From Mycosarcoma maydis (taxonomy: Eukaryota; Basidiomycota; Ustilaginomycetes; Ustilaginales), in contig NC_026498.1 of assembly GCF_000328475.2 (NCBI RefSeq), positions 124,001-188,000 on the forward strand: DNA of 64,000 nucleotides, read 5' to 3'. The notes below the pieces were generated by a model that was not told the origin of the DNA, made no database searches, and saw nothing but the letters and a program-made list of their open reading frames with translations. A program made the translations under genes and the position numbers. Shown here one piece after another: positions 19,752 through 31,813 of this stretch; within the stretch, counting starts at the first letter, position 1, and the number at the start of each line of letters is the position of its first letter.

Positions 19752-21570
19752 TGGAACAGACCACCATGGCAAGTGAACGAGTGAGACAATCGTGAATCTC
19801 TCCAGACGCTCTTTTACTTTTTGTACGGGCTTTAGAAATTCACTTGCAATTTGCGCCTTGTCACCTCGGATCGTGGATTTAAGCCTCCCATTCGAGCCAC
19901 TGAAAGAACAGACCCGAGACTGGATTGGATCATATTGGGTGATAGTAGACGCTGTCTTGAGACGTCTCTTTTGCTGCTCCGAGACCAACATTGTCGAACG
20001 ACGGTTGTCATCGGATGGTTTGCCTCCGTTGTCAGAACTTGTGGTCCAGGTTCACTGAGACCTAAGTCGCATTCGTCTCGCTTGTGGAAGAGAACAGATA
20101 AACGGTTACTAAGGTGACATTGGCTTCTGCGCTATCATCTGCGGCCATAGAGACTTGAAAATACCGCATCCCGTTCGATCTGCGCAGTCAAGCAGCCTAG
20201 TCATTACTGCGGTGGGGGACCACGCGGGAATCCTAGGTGCTGCAGTTGTTTTTGCACACTCTGATATTGACCTCGGAAGACGTCCTATCAGCTTGTGATA
20301 AGCTTAAGACCGGTTCGGCGGGCAAAGCTATCGCCTCGTTAAGACTTGCACGACGAATTGCAGCACCCTGCCAATTTTATTATACTCTGATGCGATACAC
20401 TCATGGTTCACGATTCCAACACGAAATTGACACTCAGAGATGTTTTTACTGCCCATCTACCCTCACCTATTTCGCCTCGCTTGTACGGATACGTTACCAG
20501 GAATCAGTTGAACTTGCACGTACTGTACCACGATACATAACATGTTTCCTCGCAGGTAAGTCAACCTCTTAAGAAAACCGACAAGGCACGGGACATGTGA
20601 CGCTCTGACAATGCGTCTCGCCTTGCCAAATGTCTATTCGTGATTGTCTTTCGTGTTTTCTCGCACCAAACCTATCACAGAGGACACGTGACCTGCTGCA
20701 TGCGCGCGTGTTCGAGGCTAGATGGATGACCAAGACAGAGGAGCAAAAGCTACGGAAGCAGGACGCAGTGATTCGAACTGGAGCGATATTCCAACAGAAC
20801 TTTGGAACCCACTTGAGCGCAGAAGAGGCAAAAGAGGCAATCGTCAATCCCGAATCGACTGGTAAAGCACAGATTAACCCTTTGTCCCTGAAGACTTGAT
20901 GGCAACATACCAGGGCGACTCCGGACAGGGAAGGCGTTGAATGCGTGGGAAATTTATGCGCCTGCTTTTTCGTTGCCAACTTAACTTACCTTTTTTATAT
21001 AACTATATTTTAATTTTGTGTCGACATTCCGAGCCTCTGGAAGACGGGAAGTCAAGAGGACAACTGATGATTTGGATTAACTTGTGGCTTGAGTCGTGCC
21101 AAGGTCAAATAGCGAGCATCCAATCACGAAGCACGAATGTGCATCGCGCATCAAGAATCGTAAAAGATAAAAGGTGTGCAGTCTGTTAGTCGATCCGACA
21201 TCGCACATCGGGTTCGGGATGACAAAATGTGGTTCCGATCTTGTCAACCTGGGAATCGTGAATTGAGTGTTTTGTCTTGGATTTCTTCCGAGATTCTCAC
21301 GACTCAGACTCACCAACTCTGGATTTGTGAATGCAGGCTCGAGGCAAGCCAATATTCGACAAGATACTCCGGACCAGTCTTGACGCTTGTTGTGCTTCTT
21401 TGTTTGCAATCAAATCATTCACGACTTGCCTCCCGTTTCGGGGTTTTTGAATCTCAGACGTGTTGTCACCGTTTCCCACTCAAAGTGGGCCATCAACGGA
21501 GCCGGCGGCCGCATGTTTGTTCAGTTTGTGTTGATGCTCCTGGTTCAGTTTATCAAGCCACCGTTGCGAT

Positions 21571-21624
21571 TGAAAAAAAAAGAAAAAAAAAAAGAAAAAA
21601 AAGAAAAAAAGAAAGCCGAGACAG
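21571..21624 (+). repeat. A-rich purine tract
   Basis: Runs of 6-11 A separated by single G over about 54 bases (all purine on the + strand). It could be a simple-sequence expansion or the 3' remnant of a retroposed transcript; no element body was recognised upstream. Confidence 0.85.
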
Positions 21625-23553
21625 CAGAGGGAAGGTGTTTGCTTGCTAGTTTGGGACTGCGGCTGCAAGGGACGTAAGACGCCAAAAGTGGGTTGTGAAA
21701 AATCATCACGAATCTCTGAGATGATTCGCGATTTTGACCGTTTTTACAATATGACCAGGCACCTGAGCACAAGACTGCCAAGAGAACAGTTGGGCAGTTG
21801 GGCATGTCTCCAAGCTGATGCAAGCGGGATGCAAGCGATCGTGTGTTCGCCACTCACGACTACAGTTGGCAGAAGGCTTGCATTCACAATTGCATTTCGA
21901 TTTGTCGGACATTTCGAGCGGAACTCACTCGCGATGGCGGAATTGATCCCAAGTCGGCTTAGCTTCAGAACTTGGGCGGCATTATCTATCAAGCAACCTA
22001 CCGCATTACTGGAACCACAGAACCGAGTCCTTGGACAAGCGAAAGCGAAACAACCGTCGTCAATCACGCACGAATCTTAAATTTAGTCGCTGTCGAGCCG
22101 TTTCACCTCCAAATCGCCATTCGTAGTCTGTGACTTGTTGACACCCAAATCCTACCGTCTTGCAGTATCATCACAAGTCACTTTGCTTGAATGCGAGGCC
22201 CAAGCGTACATACATACAGTACATCCAGGTCGCTTGCTCACGACCCTCGATTGTTAGCCCACAGCCATTGTGCTGGTCAACATCGCATAGATGCGCCGAA
22301 AATTCCATGGCTTCGGTCTTGGCAACGGCAACATCAGTGGGCTGCTGTCGTAGCCCCAGTCAGACCAAGCCAAGCCAAGTCGAGCCCGGACAAGGATTTT
22401 GCGTGAGATCAGTTCTGCAAGGACGTTCTAGATCGTCTCGGCACGTACAGTAGGCCGCGTAGAATGGCGAGCAAAGCCAAAAGAAAACCTTTAAAGCATT
22501 TAGGCATTCAGGCATTCAGACGGCTACTAGACGCAATCCGGTCATCCGGAAATGGGTGCGGACCATGTGCATCACCCATACGCTATCTCGGCGGTGTTAA
22601 AGCCGGTATGCAATTTTTTTTACATTTATTTGTCGTGAGTCTCCACAAACTATCCAGCTCCTTGCTATCATCAATCACGAATGATCCCCATGCGATATAG
22701 AACTACTTGAAGAAGGCCGGACGGGACTCACAAAAGTTGTGTTTTTATGTGTGCGCGTTTTTTGTTTTATTTTATTTGAGGGGGGATTTTTGGTTTGTTT
22801 TTGTTTTTGGGCGTTTCGCTACATCACTCCTGCCAGAAATTCAGACCCGTCCAAGTAGTACCAAATCAAGGTCAACATATGGATAGTGCAGAAAACATAC
22901 GACGTCGGTCCGCCACACGAAGACTGTTTCTGGCCAGTCGGTTTTCCAAGGCCTTGTTGGCCTGTGTTTTTAGCTGATGACAGCGCACAGCTTCGGCTGC
23001 CTCGCTAGAGCTTTCTCGACCGAAGAGAGAGTCTCTAAATGGAGCTGCATTCTGGTACAGAGGCTGAAGCGACAGAAAACGGCCAGGTCAGGAAAAGTCA
23101 GGAGGAACAGTGTCGACAGAGGCACCGAGGTGGAGAGAGCCCCAACGCACGAGACAATCGTGATTGCACCTTGTTCCAGCTCGGCACTCGAGCAGCACAG
23201 CTCAGGCGCAGCGCTGGTCAGATTTGAAACGCACAAAACCAGTCTCTAGCTTACTCACAACTGTAACTTGGCGTTTGATAGCTCTGGTTGTATCTCATGT
23301 ATGTTTCGGATTTGTCGATGGGCGCTGCCAAACCAATCTTGATACAAGATTCTCGTGACTGATTCACGATTTCGGCTCCTGCTCGTCTCTGCTCGTCCCT
23401 GCTCGTCCCTGCATTCGTGATTTGTGATTCGTGATGCATTATTCATAAAATTTGCTTCTGATCCTTGTGGGCTGCGATTCGTGATTCACGACAGAACCAG
23501 ATATTCGGGTCTCAAGGTAGACTTTGCTCCTGTGGCTGCTCGTCGATCATGAT

Positions 23554-23630
23554 ATTTACGATTTACGATTTACGATTTACGATTTACGATTTACGATTTA
23601 CGATTTACGATTCACGATTCACGATTCACG
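23554..23630. repeat. heptamer array: ATTTACG x8 then ATTCACG x3
   Basis: Eleven units in perfect 7-base register. Eight carry T and the last three carry C at the fourth position, so the array joins two versions of the same word. Confidence 0.96.
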
Positions 23631-23650
23631 GCTCACGGTTTGCCTTTTCA

Positions 23651-26247
23651 AAAACCTCTCGTGAGTGACTGTTTCGCATCTTTGTGTATTTCCTCTCGTT
23701 TAATTCGATCCTCCTTTCCGTTGAATCCTTTGTCTCTCCATTGGCCATCCAGTCTCGTCCATATCGGCTCAGCTCAGCTCAGCAGTTACAGAGTGTGAAT
23801 TGTATCTGGATGCTATGCGACATGTCTCGGCGATCTACGCGGCACTCTGGATGTGGCTTCCCTCCCCCCCTTCTTCCTCTCTGGTAACGCTGTGCTCCAA
23901 GCGTAGTGGTCGATGACGCGGGTTCATGGTCATTCGCGCTCTGCTTGATCGTGTCCCGTCCTGCATTTCAATCGAATCTTGATCCTTCCGTCCCTCTTCT
24001 CTGTGGCACAGAAGCTGCAGCTTCTGCCACAATCTGCCTTAATATTTCAATTCAAGCATGACAGTTGGCGATCCTCATGTCAGCTGCTTCGGCACTAACG
24101 CTCGTTTAAACTCAGCCACACCTTAGACTTTCGTAGTGGCAGTAGCGCGTCGGTGAACGCTCCGTACTGTCGACGCTTCCCACCGTCACCTGGACATTGC
24201 GCTCAAAGTGCACAAAGTCAATGTTTTGATGTGACATCCTTTGGTTCCTTGTTCCTTCCGATTCACTATCGCTCCACCCAAACTCGGTACATCCATTCCA
24301 AGCTTCCCCCCCTAGTCCTCTCAACCTCGTGGTCCTTGGTCCACCTCAGCCCCGTCATTCGCTTGGCGTGGACCTTTCCGAATGTTTTGGAAACGACCAG
24401 CCACTACACCCGCTCTTCTGATCGCACGCATCCAACTAGTTTGGCTATAGCCTGTCGATTTGGACAACCACCAAACAAGCCGCGGTGCAGCTCTCTGCTT
24501 TTTGCGGCGGTTGGCTGATATTTTATTCAACTCGCTTGGTAGTGGCTGAAAGCTGGACCCCGTTCCAACGCCTCTCCGCAGAAGCCAGACCAAAGCTTGT
24601 CCCTCTTTCTTGTCTCCTCCTGTCTCCTCCTGTTTCCTCCATTGAGCCTACCAAACTGGCATTCCTGATCTTTCTAGCCTTGCCAGTTCTGACCTACTGG
24701 TCTTACGCAGCGTCAGACAGATCCAAGCTGTTCTCGGTTCAGCGGATTTTTGCGTTCTCTGGCCGTTGGCATCATTACACAATAGTTGCACTCTGACAAT
24801 TTCCTTTCGTCCGCGTCGTCAGCTTTATCACAATAGAGCTGTCAACTCGCATGCCCGACTGGGCGCACAGGTGTTTTGCGAATTCGGCTTTTGTTGCGTG
24901 GGAGAGCTGTTCAACTCGCCGGTCAGAAGTGCCTGTACATTTCTTGTAGATCTTGCCCCCCGTCAATCGCCTAGAGCGCTCCGCGCCAACTCGTCGAGAC
25001 GGGTTCGAAAACACTCGTCCAAGCTGCATTTTGCATCGCCACTACCATCCATCTTGTGGCATCCGTTGCCATCATCCAACATCTAACTGCAACCATTCCC
25101 TTTCGTCGTCCTTGATCCCAGCACGTCTCGCTTTGACCGCTTGGGCGGTCAAGCTGAATCGCTCCACGGCTTGGCTGTTTTCTTGCGCAATCAGCTTGCT
25201 AGTCCGAGTGCTTCGAGCGTCCACGTCATCATCGACATTCAAAGGACAAAAGACACTGCTGATATGAAAGTGATTTCGAGAGTTTTTATGTAAGTTGAAC
25301 CCTCTTCCCCCCTCCTCTCTCCCCCATTTCAGACCCCACCACGCCACTTGTTCTCATCTCGCGGTGGGTGTAACCCGATAGCTTCATAATTCCCTTTCTC
25401 GGGCGATCAGCCAGCCCGGCAATTCGGTCGGTGGGCGCATCGACACGATTCGCCAACTGAAAGTCTTGTCCATATTGCAAGCCAAAGCTGCAGCACTTGG
25501 TAGAACTGCTTCTTTCCTCTGCATATCGAGTCGTGTTCTAGCCGTGTGCAGTGGCGCAGCAGGAGACATGTACAACACTTGCAGAAGTCGTTTCTGCAGG
25601 TTCACTTTATTTTCATCTCCTCTAGCAGCAAAACGTCTCGAACGAGGGCAGAGATCATGACCATCAATCCTTCTTCCTTTCCGTCTCCTATTCCCCTATT
25701 CCTCTGCTACTGCCTTTGATCTGTCCTTGTCATCGTATCCATCCGCTCCAGAAACAAAACTGGACCTCACAAAGTGTCTCGGCCCGACAGAAACGTCTTT
25801 ATTTCCGTAAGTCTTCAGCCATAATAGCTCCTCACTTTCTCCGCGCTCCGTTATGACATTGGGCTTCCATTTTCTAGATTGCCGCACTTTGAGATGAATC
25901 TGCACGTAACCTGTACATCGCTTCCGGCCACCCATTTGAGGGGTCGCTGCACAGTGTCGACGTCGTTTACCCACAGCTCTTGCGGATGTAGCTTTGTTAA
26001 TTCTCCGGCCAAACTCCTATCCAAAGCGGTGCTTTTGGTCCCAACTCCGATCCGTAGATGGACCGTACTTCTCATGGTGCGACAGTGATCAATGCGCTGA
26101 CAGCACCAATGCCTTTCTGCCTTTTCTGCTCTCCTCTACTTGCATTATGGTCTGATGCTTGCGCTTGCTCCTTGCTGATGCGCTCTTGATTGCCACTTAT
26201 CGCATTGGATCCTACCCGACTCACCTGGCGTGATTTGACTGCTTCAG
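23651..26247 (+). other. pyrimidine-rich region upstream of the HMG-box gene
   Basis: About 2.6 kb with a marked C/T bias on the + strand, including three 10-base copies of TGTCTCCTCC (24611-24640, last copy with one change), and many short upstream ATGs. The bias in the sense orientation suggests a long transcribed leader of the HMG-box gene, perhaps with leader introns (for example the GTAAGT donor at about 25290). This is inference; no coding region is supported. Confidence 0.45.
24611..24640 (+). repeat. 10-base tandem repeat TGTCTCCTCC x3
   Basis: Two perfect copies and one with a single change (TGTTTCCTCC), head to tail inside the pyrimidine-rich leader region. Confidence 0.9.
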
Positions 26248-28125
26248 ATGATGGCGCAACAGGGCTATGGCATTGGACCGGGACCTTCTCGTCGTAGTCA
26301 GTGAGATGACAGAGGTTTGGGGACAGCTCGAACAGAGACAGAAGCTCCGGCTCCTGCCGTCTCGCATTTTGTGCTCTCGCNNNNNNNNNNNNNNNNNNNN
26401 NNNNNNNNNNNNNNNNNNNNNNNNNNNNNNNNNNNNNNNNNNNNNNNNNNNNNNNNNNNNNNNNNNNNNNNNNNNNNNNNATTCGCTCCGCTCTTTTCGT
26501 CCTCTTCCTCGTCCTATGATCACATTGACGGAGGAGTACGAGCCGAGCCTTCGTCGGATCCTCTCGCCAATATCACCAGCCAGCAACAGAATGAATCACA
26601 GTCATCTGCAACTTATACGAGCGCGCTGTCCAATCATCCGACCCATTACAACCAGTATACAGATTCGTCGCAGCACAACGCGCATTCTTCATCGCATGCT
26701 CTGCAACATGCATCCAGTCAGCTATCGTATCAGCAACTACAACAACAACAACAACAGTTACAACTACAGCATCAGAACTACCAGTACCACTTGCAGCTCA
26801 GCTCGAATCAGCCACTAGACGTACACATGCCGGGTGACTTGACGGCAAGCCAGTCTTTGGGAGTGCACCACGCGCCCGAATCGTACGCTCTGCACCATCA
26901 TCCTGCACATCAGCAGAGCGATCCCGAAGGACAGCGCAAAAGCTATGATCGTGCTGAAACAGCAGAGCCTCACACACCTCGGCCACCTAATGCCTGGATC
27001 TTGTACCGCTCGCAAAAGTTTCGCGAGATTCAGCAAAATCGCAACTCACAATGCCGCTCTGGCTTGACGGAGAAGCCGAAATCACAGGCCGAAATATCAA
27101 GGATCGTTTCGCAGATGTGGCAAAACGAGTCTTCAGCGGTAAAGCAGAAGTTCGAAGCAATGGCCGACGAGAAAAAGCTGGCACACCAGAAAATGTATCC
27201 CACCTACCGATATCGCCCAAAGAAGAAGGCTAAGGCTAAGCAGAGTGCAAGCAGCCAAAGGGACGCTAGTCAGAGACGCATATGGGATGAAAAAGCGATC
27301 AAGAAGGAGACGTACGGCGCGTATGCCGGTGGAAGCCAGGATTATGATGCTTCTGAGGGAGGCTTCATGGTTAGACACGCGACCGATCGGAGAGGAGACA
27401 GCGAGCCGCAATATCCAGGAGCAGGCCACGACGCAAGCGTCAGCAGCAGCATGCACGATCTCGTTGGTCGCGATCTGATTTCTCGAAGGCCACTCTTTGG
27501 TGAACGCAGGGAGCGTGGCGAACTTGCAACACCAGCCAATTATGGTCGCTCTATTTCAGCGAGTCTCTCGCCGGGAGAAGGTACATCGTTCTCGTACAAC
27601 AACAGTCGCATGCATCCATTTGGTGAGCGACCTTCATCGCTCCTGCGTCAAGAAAGTCCTCGAGTCTCGGATGCGTCCAGCGAGCCGCCTACCTCGTCGG
27701 GTGTCTATACAAACAGCCACTGGCCCGACGCGGATACACTCGGTGGACTGTCTTGCAACACATACTTTGACGGATCCGCGTCTCGGAGCGCAACCACTGG
27801 CTACACCACAATCGCCAACTCGCGGATGCCCTCTTCGTCGCTGATGGGCTCCAACGCGATGGGCGGTGCATCCTTGCCAACGCTGCCGTCGCCTCAACAG
27901 CAGCCACCGCGTCAGTCGATTCCTTCCCAACACCTTCAGCATCCCATCGGGTACTCGGAAAGCAGTCTCAGCTTTCAAGGGCTTACCGGAGCAGGCAACA
28001 GCTTTCGGCCGAGCGCCATGACGCATCCGGTCGCCCGATTCGCACCTTCATTCAGCGAGTCAAAGGCTGAAGTGTCAAACGGTCTCACGCTGTCTAGCAG
28101 TAATGAGAGCGCCTCTGGGCACTGA
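26248..28125 (+). CDS. HMG-box transcription factor (interrupted by an assembly gap)
   Basis: From 26482 to 28125 one frame codes 547 residues containing an HMG box of the mating-type/Ste11 kind at about 26970-27240: PRPPNAWILYRSQKF, then SRIVSQMWQNES and KYxF-like YPTYRYRPKKKAKAK. Around it lie Gln/His-rich and Ser-rich stretches typical of fungal regulators. The 5' end is broken by 100 N at 26381-26480. The best start is ATGATG at 26248, giving MMAQQGYGIGPGPSRRS and then a donor GTGAGA at 26301; the acceptor would lie before or inside the gap. Smut fungi have several such HMG regulators (Prf1, Rop1 and others acting in pheromone response and mating); which one this is cannot be decided here. 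Box and C-terminus are firm; the first exon is tentative. Confidence 0.82.
26381..26480. other. assembly gap (100 N)
   Basis: Exactly 100 N, a conventional placeholder of unknown true length, inside the 5' part of the HMG-box gene. Any reading frame drawn across it is not meaningful. Confidence 0.99.
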
Positions 28126-29007
28126 AGTCTTGACACAGATGCAGAAACCGCTCGCATGGTATTCCTTCCCGCTGTAGTCTCAATACACATGCTCAAACGA
28201 GTGATTTCACTCACCACACGCACCGGCTTGCTGTTTGAGCGAGTACACGCTGTGCGTTGACCCAGATTCAGAGGCCAAATGATGGATGCAGGCTGTTACT
28301 TGACTGATTCCTCGACGAGTGATGATCAGCGCGCTCCACGCAAGTCGTGTGCAGTGCTTTGTGGAATCGAGGTGGAAAATTTAACGACAACGCGTTGATG
28401 GAGAGCTGACTGCGAAATGAGATTCAACTCACGACTCGGGCGCGCGCATGTACAAGCCGACACGGATGCTAAAGATGGCTCTGCATGGCGACGCTAAGCG
28501 CAGGCGCAGCTGTAGAGTATGTGCGCTTCTTGCCTCACTCGTAAGCGCTCTTTGGCGGCGCTTTTTTCGCCACTAGCCGAAATGGCCGAACGTAGAATTT
28601 ACGATTTCACGATTTCACGATTTCACGATTTCACGATTTCACGATTCGCGATTCGCGATTCGCGATTCGAGTCAGAGCGCACACCGCGACACGCGTAAAA
28701 GTCAAGTATGTTAGAGCGGCGTTGTCTCCTAGATCGATCACAAACTCACGCCCACCCCGAACTCGTGACTGACTTACGGCTCCACATGGTGCATGGTGCA
28801 TCTCTGGTCGCGTGTGTGCGCAGCAGACCCTTGCACGTTTGATGATCGATCTTCCTGGCCTCCACCACATTCAGTATTCACGATCGCACGTCCGCCGACC
28901 TTATCCGCATCTACACCGTAGGCGTTGTTGGACAGACTAGCAGTTTTGCTCGCATATTTCGATATTGTCAAACCAAGCATCGCACAGCAGTATAGTTGCA
29001 AGCCAAA
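28126..29007. other. intergenic region between HMG-box gene and NEDD8 gene
   Basis: No gene recognised. Holds the 3' flank of the HMG-box gene, the octamer/heptamer array at 28604-28664 and the promoter of the NEDD8 gene. Confidence 0.65.
28604..28664. repeat. array of octamer ATTTCACG x5 followed by heptamer ATTCGCG x3
   Basis: Five perfect 8-base units directly abut three perfect 7-base units. Both derive from the ATTCACG word, one by a T insertion and one by A-to-G change, with the period switching from 8 to 7 at the junction (28643/28644). Confidence 0.95.
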
Positions 29008-29549
29008 ATGTTGATCAAAGTCAAGACACTCACCGGCAAAGGTGAGCTTCGATAGGCGGCGCATCGCAGCAACAGTAGGCGCTTAGTATCAAGTACTGAC
29101 CATCTGAGCTCGGTCGATGCTTCTTGTATCTTATCCTCGTTTGTTGTCGGCACTGTTGCAACTGGAATCTCAGAGATCGAGCTGGATATCGAACAAACAG
29201 ACAAGATCCAACGCATCAAGGAACGCGTTGAAGAGAAGGAGGGCATCCCACCAGCACAACAACGTCTCATCTTTGGCGGTAAACAGATGTACGTCCCGAA
29301 TCCTCGATTCAGTACGGTAAAGCACTCGTCGCTGATTCTTCTTTTTACAACACTGGGCAATCGCGGCGCGAAACAGGCACGACGAAAAGACGGCCAAAGA
29401 CTTTGGCCTTGAAGGTGGCAGTGTTTTGCACGTAAGTTGATGCCACGACGTGTGTAGTGTGGTCGCAAGGGTGGTGTAGGGCTGACCTGTCAATGTAACT
29501 CCTTGGCATGCAACAGTTGGTGCTCGCTCTGCGAGGTGGAATGCTCTAG
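29008..29549 (+). CDS. RUB1: NEDD8/Rub1 ubiquitin-like modifier
   Basis: Four small exons, 29008-29041, 29174-29288, 29377-29431 and 29517-29549, with introns of 132, 88 and 85 bases, all GT..AG. The joined product is 78 residues, starting [16 protein letters not shown] and continuing through [17 protein letters not shown] and [10 protein letters not shown] to [14 protein letters not shown] plus a two-residue Met-Leu tail. It follows NEDD8 rather than ubiquitin at diagnostic places ([14 protein letters not shown] start, [12 protein letters not shown], Ala before LRGG, where ubiquitin has Arg). The tail must be removed by a processing protease to expose Gly76, which is then attached to cullins by the Uba3-Ula1/Ubc12 cascade. 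The gene is invisible to a plain ORF search because exon 1 is only 34 bases. It converges on HTS1, 341 bases away. Confidence 0.95.
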
Positions 29550-29890
29550 GTCGCTACTCGGAGCTGTTGTATTATAACTAGCTGTCCATACAGCTGAAAG
29601 CATATCACCATTTACAAACAAGACTATCTTCGTCATTACGTTCGATTCAACGGCTAGGAGTTGGTGGCAAGCCAGACCAAGAACTCGGTGCGCGGGCGTC
29701 AAACCTGAAAACCACGCTCAGACGTATTGGACGATGCAACTGTCGCAAAGACAAGAAAGTGGCCTCTCACTTCTGGAAAAGAGCACGCGCGGAACACCAC
29801 AAATCAGAGTCGCACCGGGGCGAGACAGAGAAATGGCCAAAGCAACCAGAAAAAAGTCTAGAAGCGAGACAACTTGCAAGCTCTCAGCGT
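29550..29890. other. 3' intergenic region between convergent NEDD8 and HTS1 genes
   Basis: Shared 3' flank of about 340 bases. No coding or structural feature recognised. Confidence 0.7.
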
Positions 29891-31813
29891 TCAAATGAGG
29901 CTCTCCCTCTGGCCCAGCGCAACAGCGCCCTTTCCAGCACCCAACGTTTTGAGATACTCGACCAGATTATCCAGCTTGACCAGGTCACCTTGACCTTGGC
30001 CTTCATCCGAATCCTTGCCCTTTTGCTGTTTGACACGCACCTCTCTCGTTTCGCCGTTCCACTCGTTAGGCGCCAAGATGACGGCGAATGGGATGGCTTC
30101 CTTGTCCACCACGCCGAACTGCTGCGGCAGTTTGGGCTTGGCCTTGTGCATGAATTCGGCCTTGATACCAGCATCCCAGAGCATCTTGGTGACTTGCATT
30201 CGTTCTTTCAGCAATCCTTCTCCACCAATCGACATGACGAAAACGTCGGTCTCTTTGGAACGAACGGTGGAACGTTCTCCTTTGCCTTCTTTTTCCTTGA
30301 GACGCTGCATCATGATGGCGAAAACGCGCTCGACACCGATGGAAATTCCTACGCAGGGTACAGCATCGGGCTTCTTGCTTCCGGAAAACATGCCGACCAA
30401 ATTATCGTATCGTCCACCAGCAGCGATGGATCCTACACCTACGGAAGACTCGTCCACTTCCTCTTCTCCATCCGCACCCTTCTTCTTGGGCTTCTTGGAC
30501 TTGTTGTCTGCACCACCGGCAGAAGCAGCCTCAGCCGCGTTGAATCCAGGTGGAGCCGAAGCGGCGGTAACAGCTTCGTAGATGAGACCGGTGTAGTAGT
30601 CCAAACCTCTGGCCAAGCTGAGATCGAAACTCATACGGTCCGAAATGCCGTAGACATCGAGATAGTCAAAGAGCAACTCGATGTCTTTGACACCTTGCGA
30701 CGCTACCGGGTGAGCCATCATGACGTGATCCGCTTTCAACTTGGCCAACAAATCTTTGCCTCCCTTGAGCTTGACATACTCGCCGATGCGATCCGCGACG
30801 TCCTCAGCGAGGCCCTTGTCGCTGACCATTTCGCGCTTCACTTCGGCCCAGGGACTCTTGTCGAGCTTGTCCACGGCGGAGCTGATGGTGCGAATCTTGT
30901 CGGCAGGTACGCCACAGATGTCAAAGAGACCATCGAGAATTTTCCTGTGGTTGAGCTTGATGGTGAACGCTTCGATTCCAAGCGCATCGAGAGCCTCGAC
31001 GAGTACGCAGAGCGCCTCCGAGTCAGGTACCATTGGGTCGTAGATGCCAGCAATGTCGAAATCGCATTGGTAGAACTCTCGGAACCTTCCCTTGGACATG
31101 GCGGGCTGGTCACGACGGTATACCTTGGCGATGTGGTAGCGCTTGATGTTTCCATACTCGCTCTGGTTCATAGCGACAAACCTTGCAAACGGCACCGTAA
31201 GATCGTATCGAAGCGAGCAGAGTTCACCGCCCTGATCCTGAAGATCATAGATAAGCTTCGAGTCCTCACCGTACTTGCCCGAGAGAATCTCCTTGAGCTC
31301 GAACACCGGCGTGTCAATGGTGACTCCACCATGCGCGGTGAACACGTCTTCGATCGTGGAAAAGATGCGCTTGCGGAGCGACATGGAGAGCGGTTCCCAG
31401 TCACGCGTACCTTTGGGCGTCTTGAGCGTGAACTTGACCTCCTGCTTGGACGAGCCTGCTTTAGCAGAGCCGAGACCCATGCCGGCGAGTTGAGCTTCGA
31501 GCTTCTTGAGTTTGCCAATCTCGGCCTTGAGCGTCGAGGGTTCCGTGTTGGCAGCTCGCAGCTGTTGCACTTTGTCGTCCTGTTCGGCACGAGCTGCCTG
31601 GAGCTCGGCGATTTTTTGCTGATCAGCAGAGGCGGAAGACATGTTGGTACGAAGAGCAGAGCCACAAAGGGGTCGTTTCAGAAGCTGTCCGTGACACACT
31701 GGTTTGTTGAAGAAGCGCAACGTTTGCGTTTGGCGTGCTTGAGTGCAAAATGCAGGTGCAAAACGAGGTAGTCGAGACGTGGTCAGAAGGATGCACGATC
31801 GCAAGAGGAACAT
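29891..31813 (-). CDS. HTS1: histidyl-tRNA synthetase, likely dual mitochondrial/cytosolic
   Basis: From the ATG at 31813 the protein is 640 residues; a second in-frame ATG at 31642 begins [15 protein letters not shown] and gives 583 residues. The segment between them (57 residues) is basic, Ser/Leu/Arg-rich and free of acidic residues: a good mitochondrial presequence. The shorter form starts with a WHEP-like coiled helix pair ([19 protein letters not shown]..), then the class II core: motif 2 around [15 protein letters not shown] and [20 protein letters not shown], the histidine motif [15 protein letters not shown], motif 3 [10 protein letters not shown], and an anticodon-binding C-terminal domain. 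A Lys-rich acidic insert ([15 protein letters not shown]) sits before [11 protein letters not shown]. Yeast HTS1 also makes both forms from two starts. The gene diverges from USE1. Confidence 0.95.
   Translation of the reverse strand: MFLLRSCILLTTSRLPRFAPAFCTQARQTQTLRFFNKPVCHGQLLKRPLCGSALRTNMSSASADQQKIAELQAARAEQDDKVQQLRAANTEPSTLKAEIGKLKKLEAQLAGMGLGSAKAGSSKQEVKFTLKTPKGTRDWEPLSMSLRKRIFSTIEDVFTAHGGVTIDTPVFELKEILSGKYGEDSKLIYDLQDQGGELCSLRYDLTVPFARFVAMNQSEYGNIKRYHIAKVYRRDQPAMSKGRFREFYQCDFDIAGIYDPMVPDSEALCVLVEALDALGIEAFTIKLNHRKILDGLFDICGVPADKIRTISSAVDKLDKSPWAEVKREMVSDKGLAEDVADRIGEYVKLKGGKDLLAKLKADHVMMAHPVASQGVKDIELLFDYLDVYGISDRMSFDLSLARGLDYYTGLIYEAVTAASAPPGFNAAEAASAGGADNKSKKPKKKGADGEEEVDESSVGVGSIAAGGRYDNLVGMFSGSKKPDAVPCVGISIGVERVFAIMMQRLKEKEGKGERSTVRSKETDVFVMSIGGEGLLKERMQVTKMLWDAGIKAEFMHKAKPKLPQQFGVVDKEAIPFAVILAPNEWNGETREVRVKQQKGKDSDEGQGQGDLVKLDNLVEYLKTLGAGKGAVALGQRESLI

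Larger units (their letters stand above)
19752..23650. other. gene-poor region, first part
   Basis: About 3.9 kb without a gene I can support. Open frames are short, overlap on both strands and resemble no known family. It contains an A/G tract (21571-21624), a T-rich stretch (22725-22812), heptamer words and the ATTTACG array at 23554-23630. No transposase, reverse transcriptase or terminal repeat was recognised. It may include long 3' flanks, non-coding transcripts or decayed sequence. Confidence 0.5.

Noticed and set aside
20760..20785. GATTCGAACT resembling an inverted tRNA T-arm box
   Set aside because: No matching A box, acceptor stem or anticodon arm nearby; no tRNA gene was found in the window.
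20726..20899. Small + frame starting MTKTEEQKLRKQDAVIRTG, with protein-like charged composition
   Set aside because: 57 residues, no recognised family, and an overlapping open frame on the other strand. It could be a real small gene or a relic but cannot be supported.
21176..21649. 157-residue + frame ending in Lys/Arg-rich repeats
   Set aside because: The basic end is only the A/G tract; the rest is unlike any protein.
19752..23650. Search for a transposon or retroelement in the gene-poor region
   Set aside because: No transposase or reverse transcriptase motif, no terminal repeats and no target duplication seen; the A tract alone is not enough.
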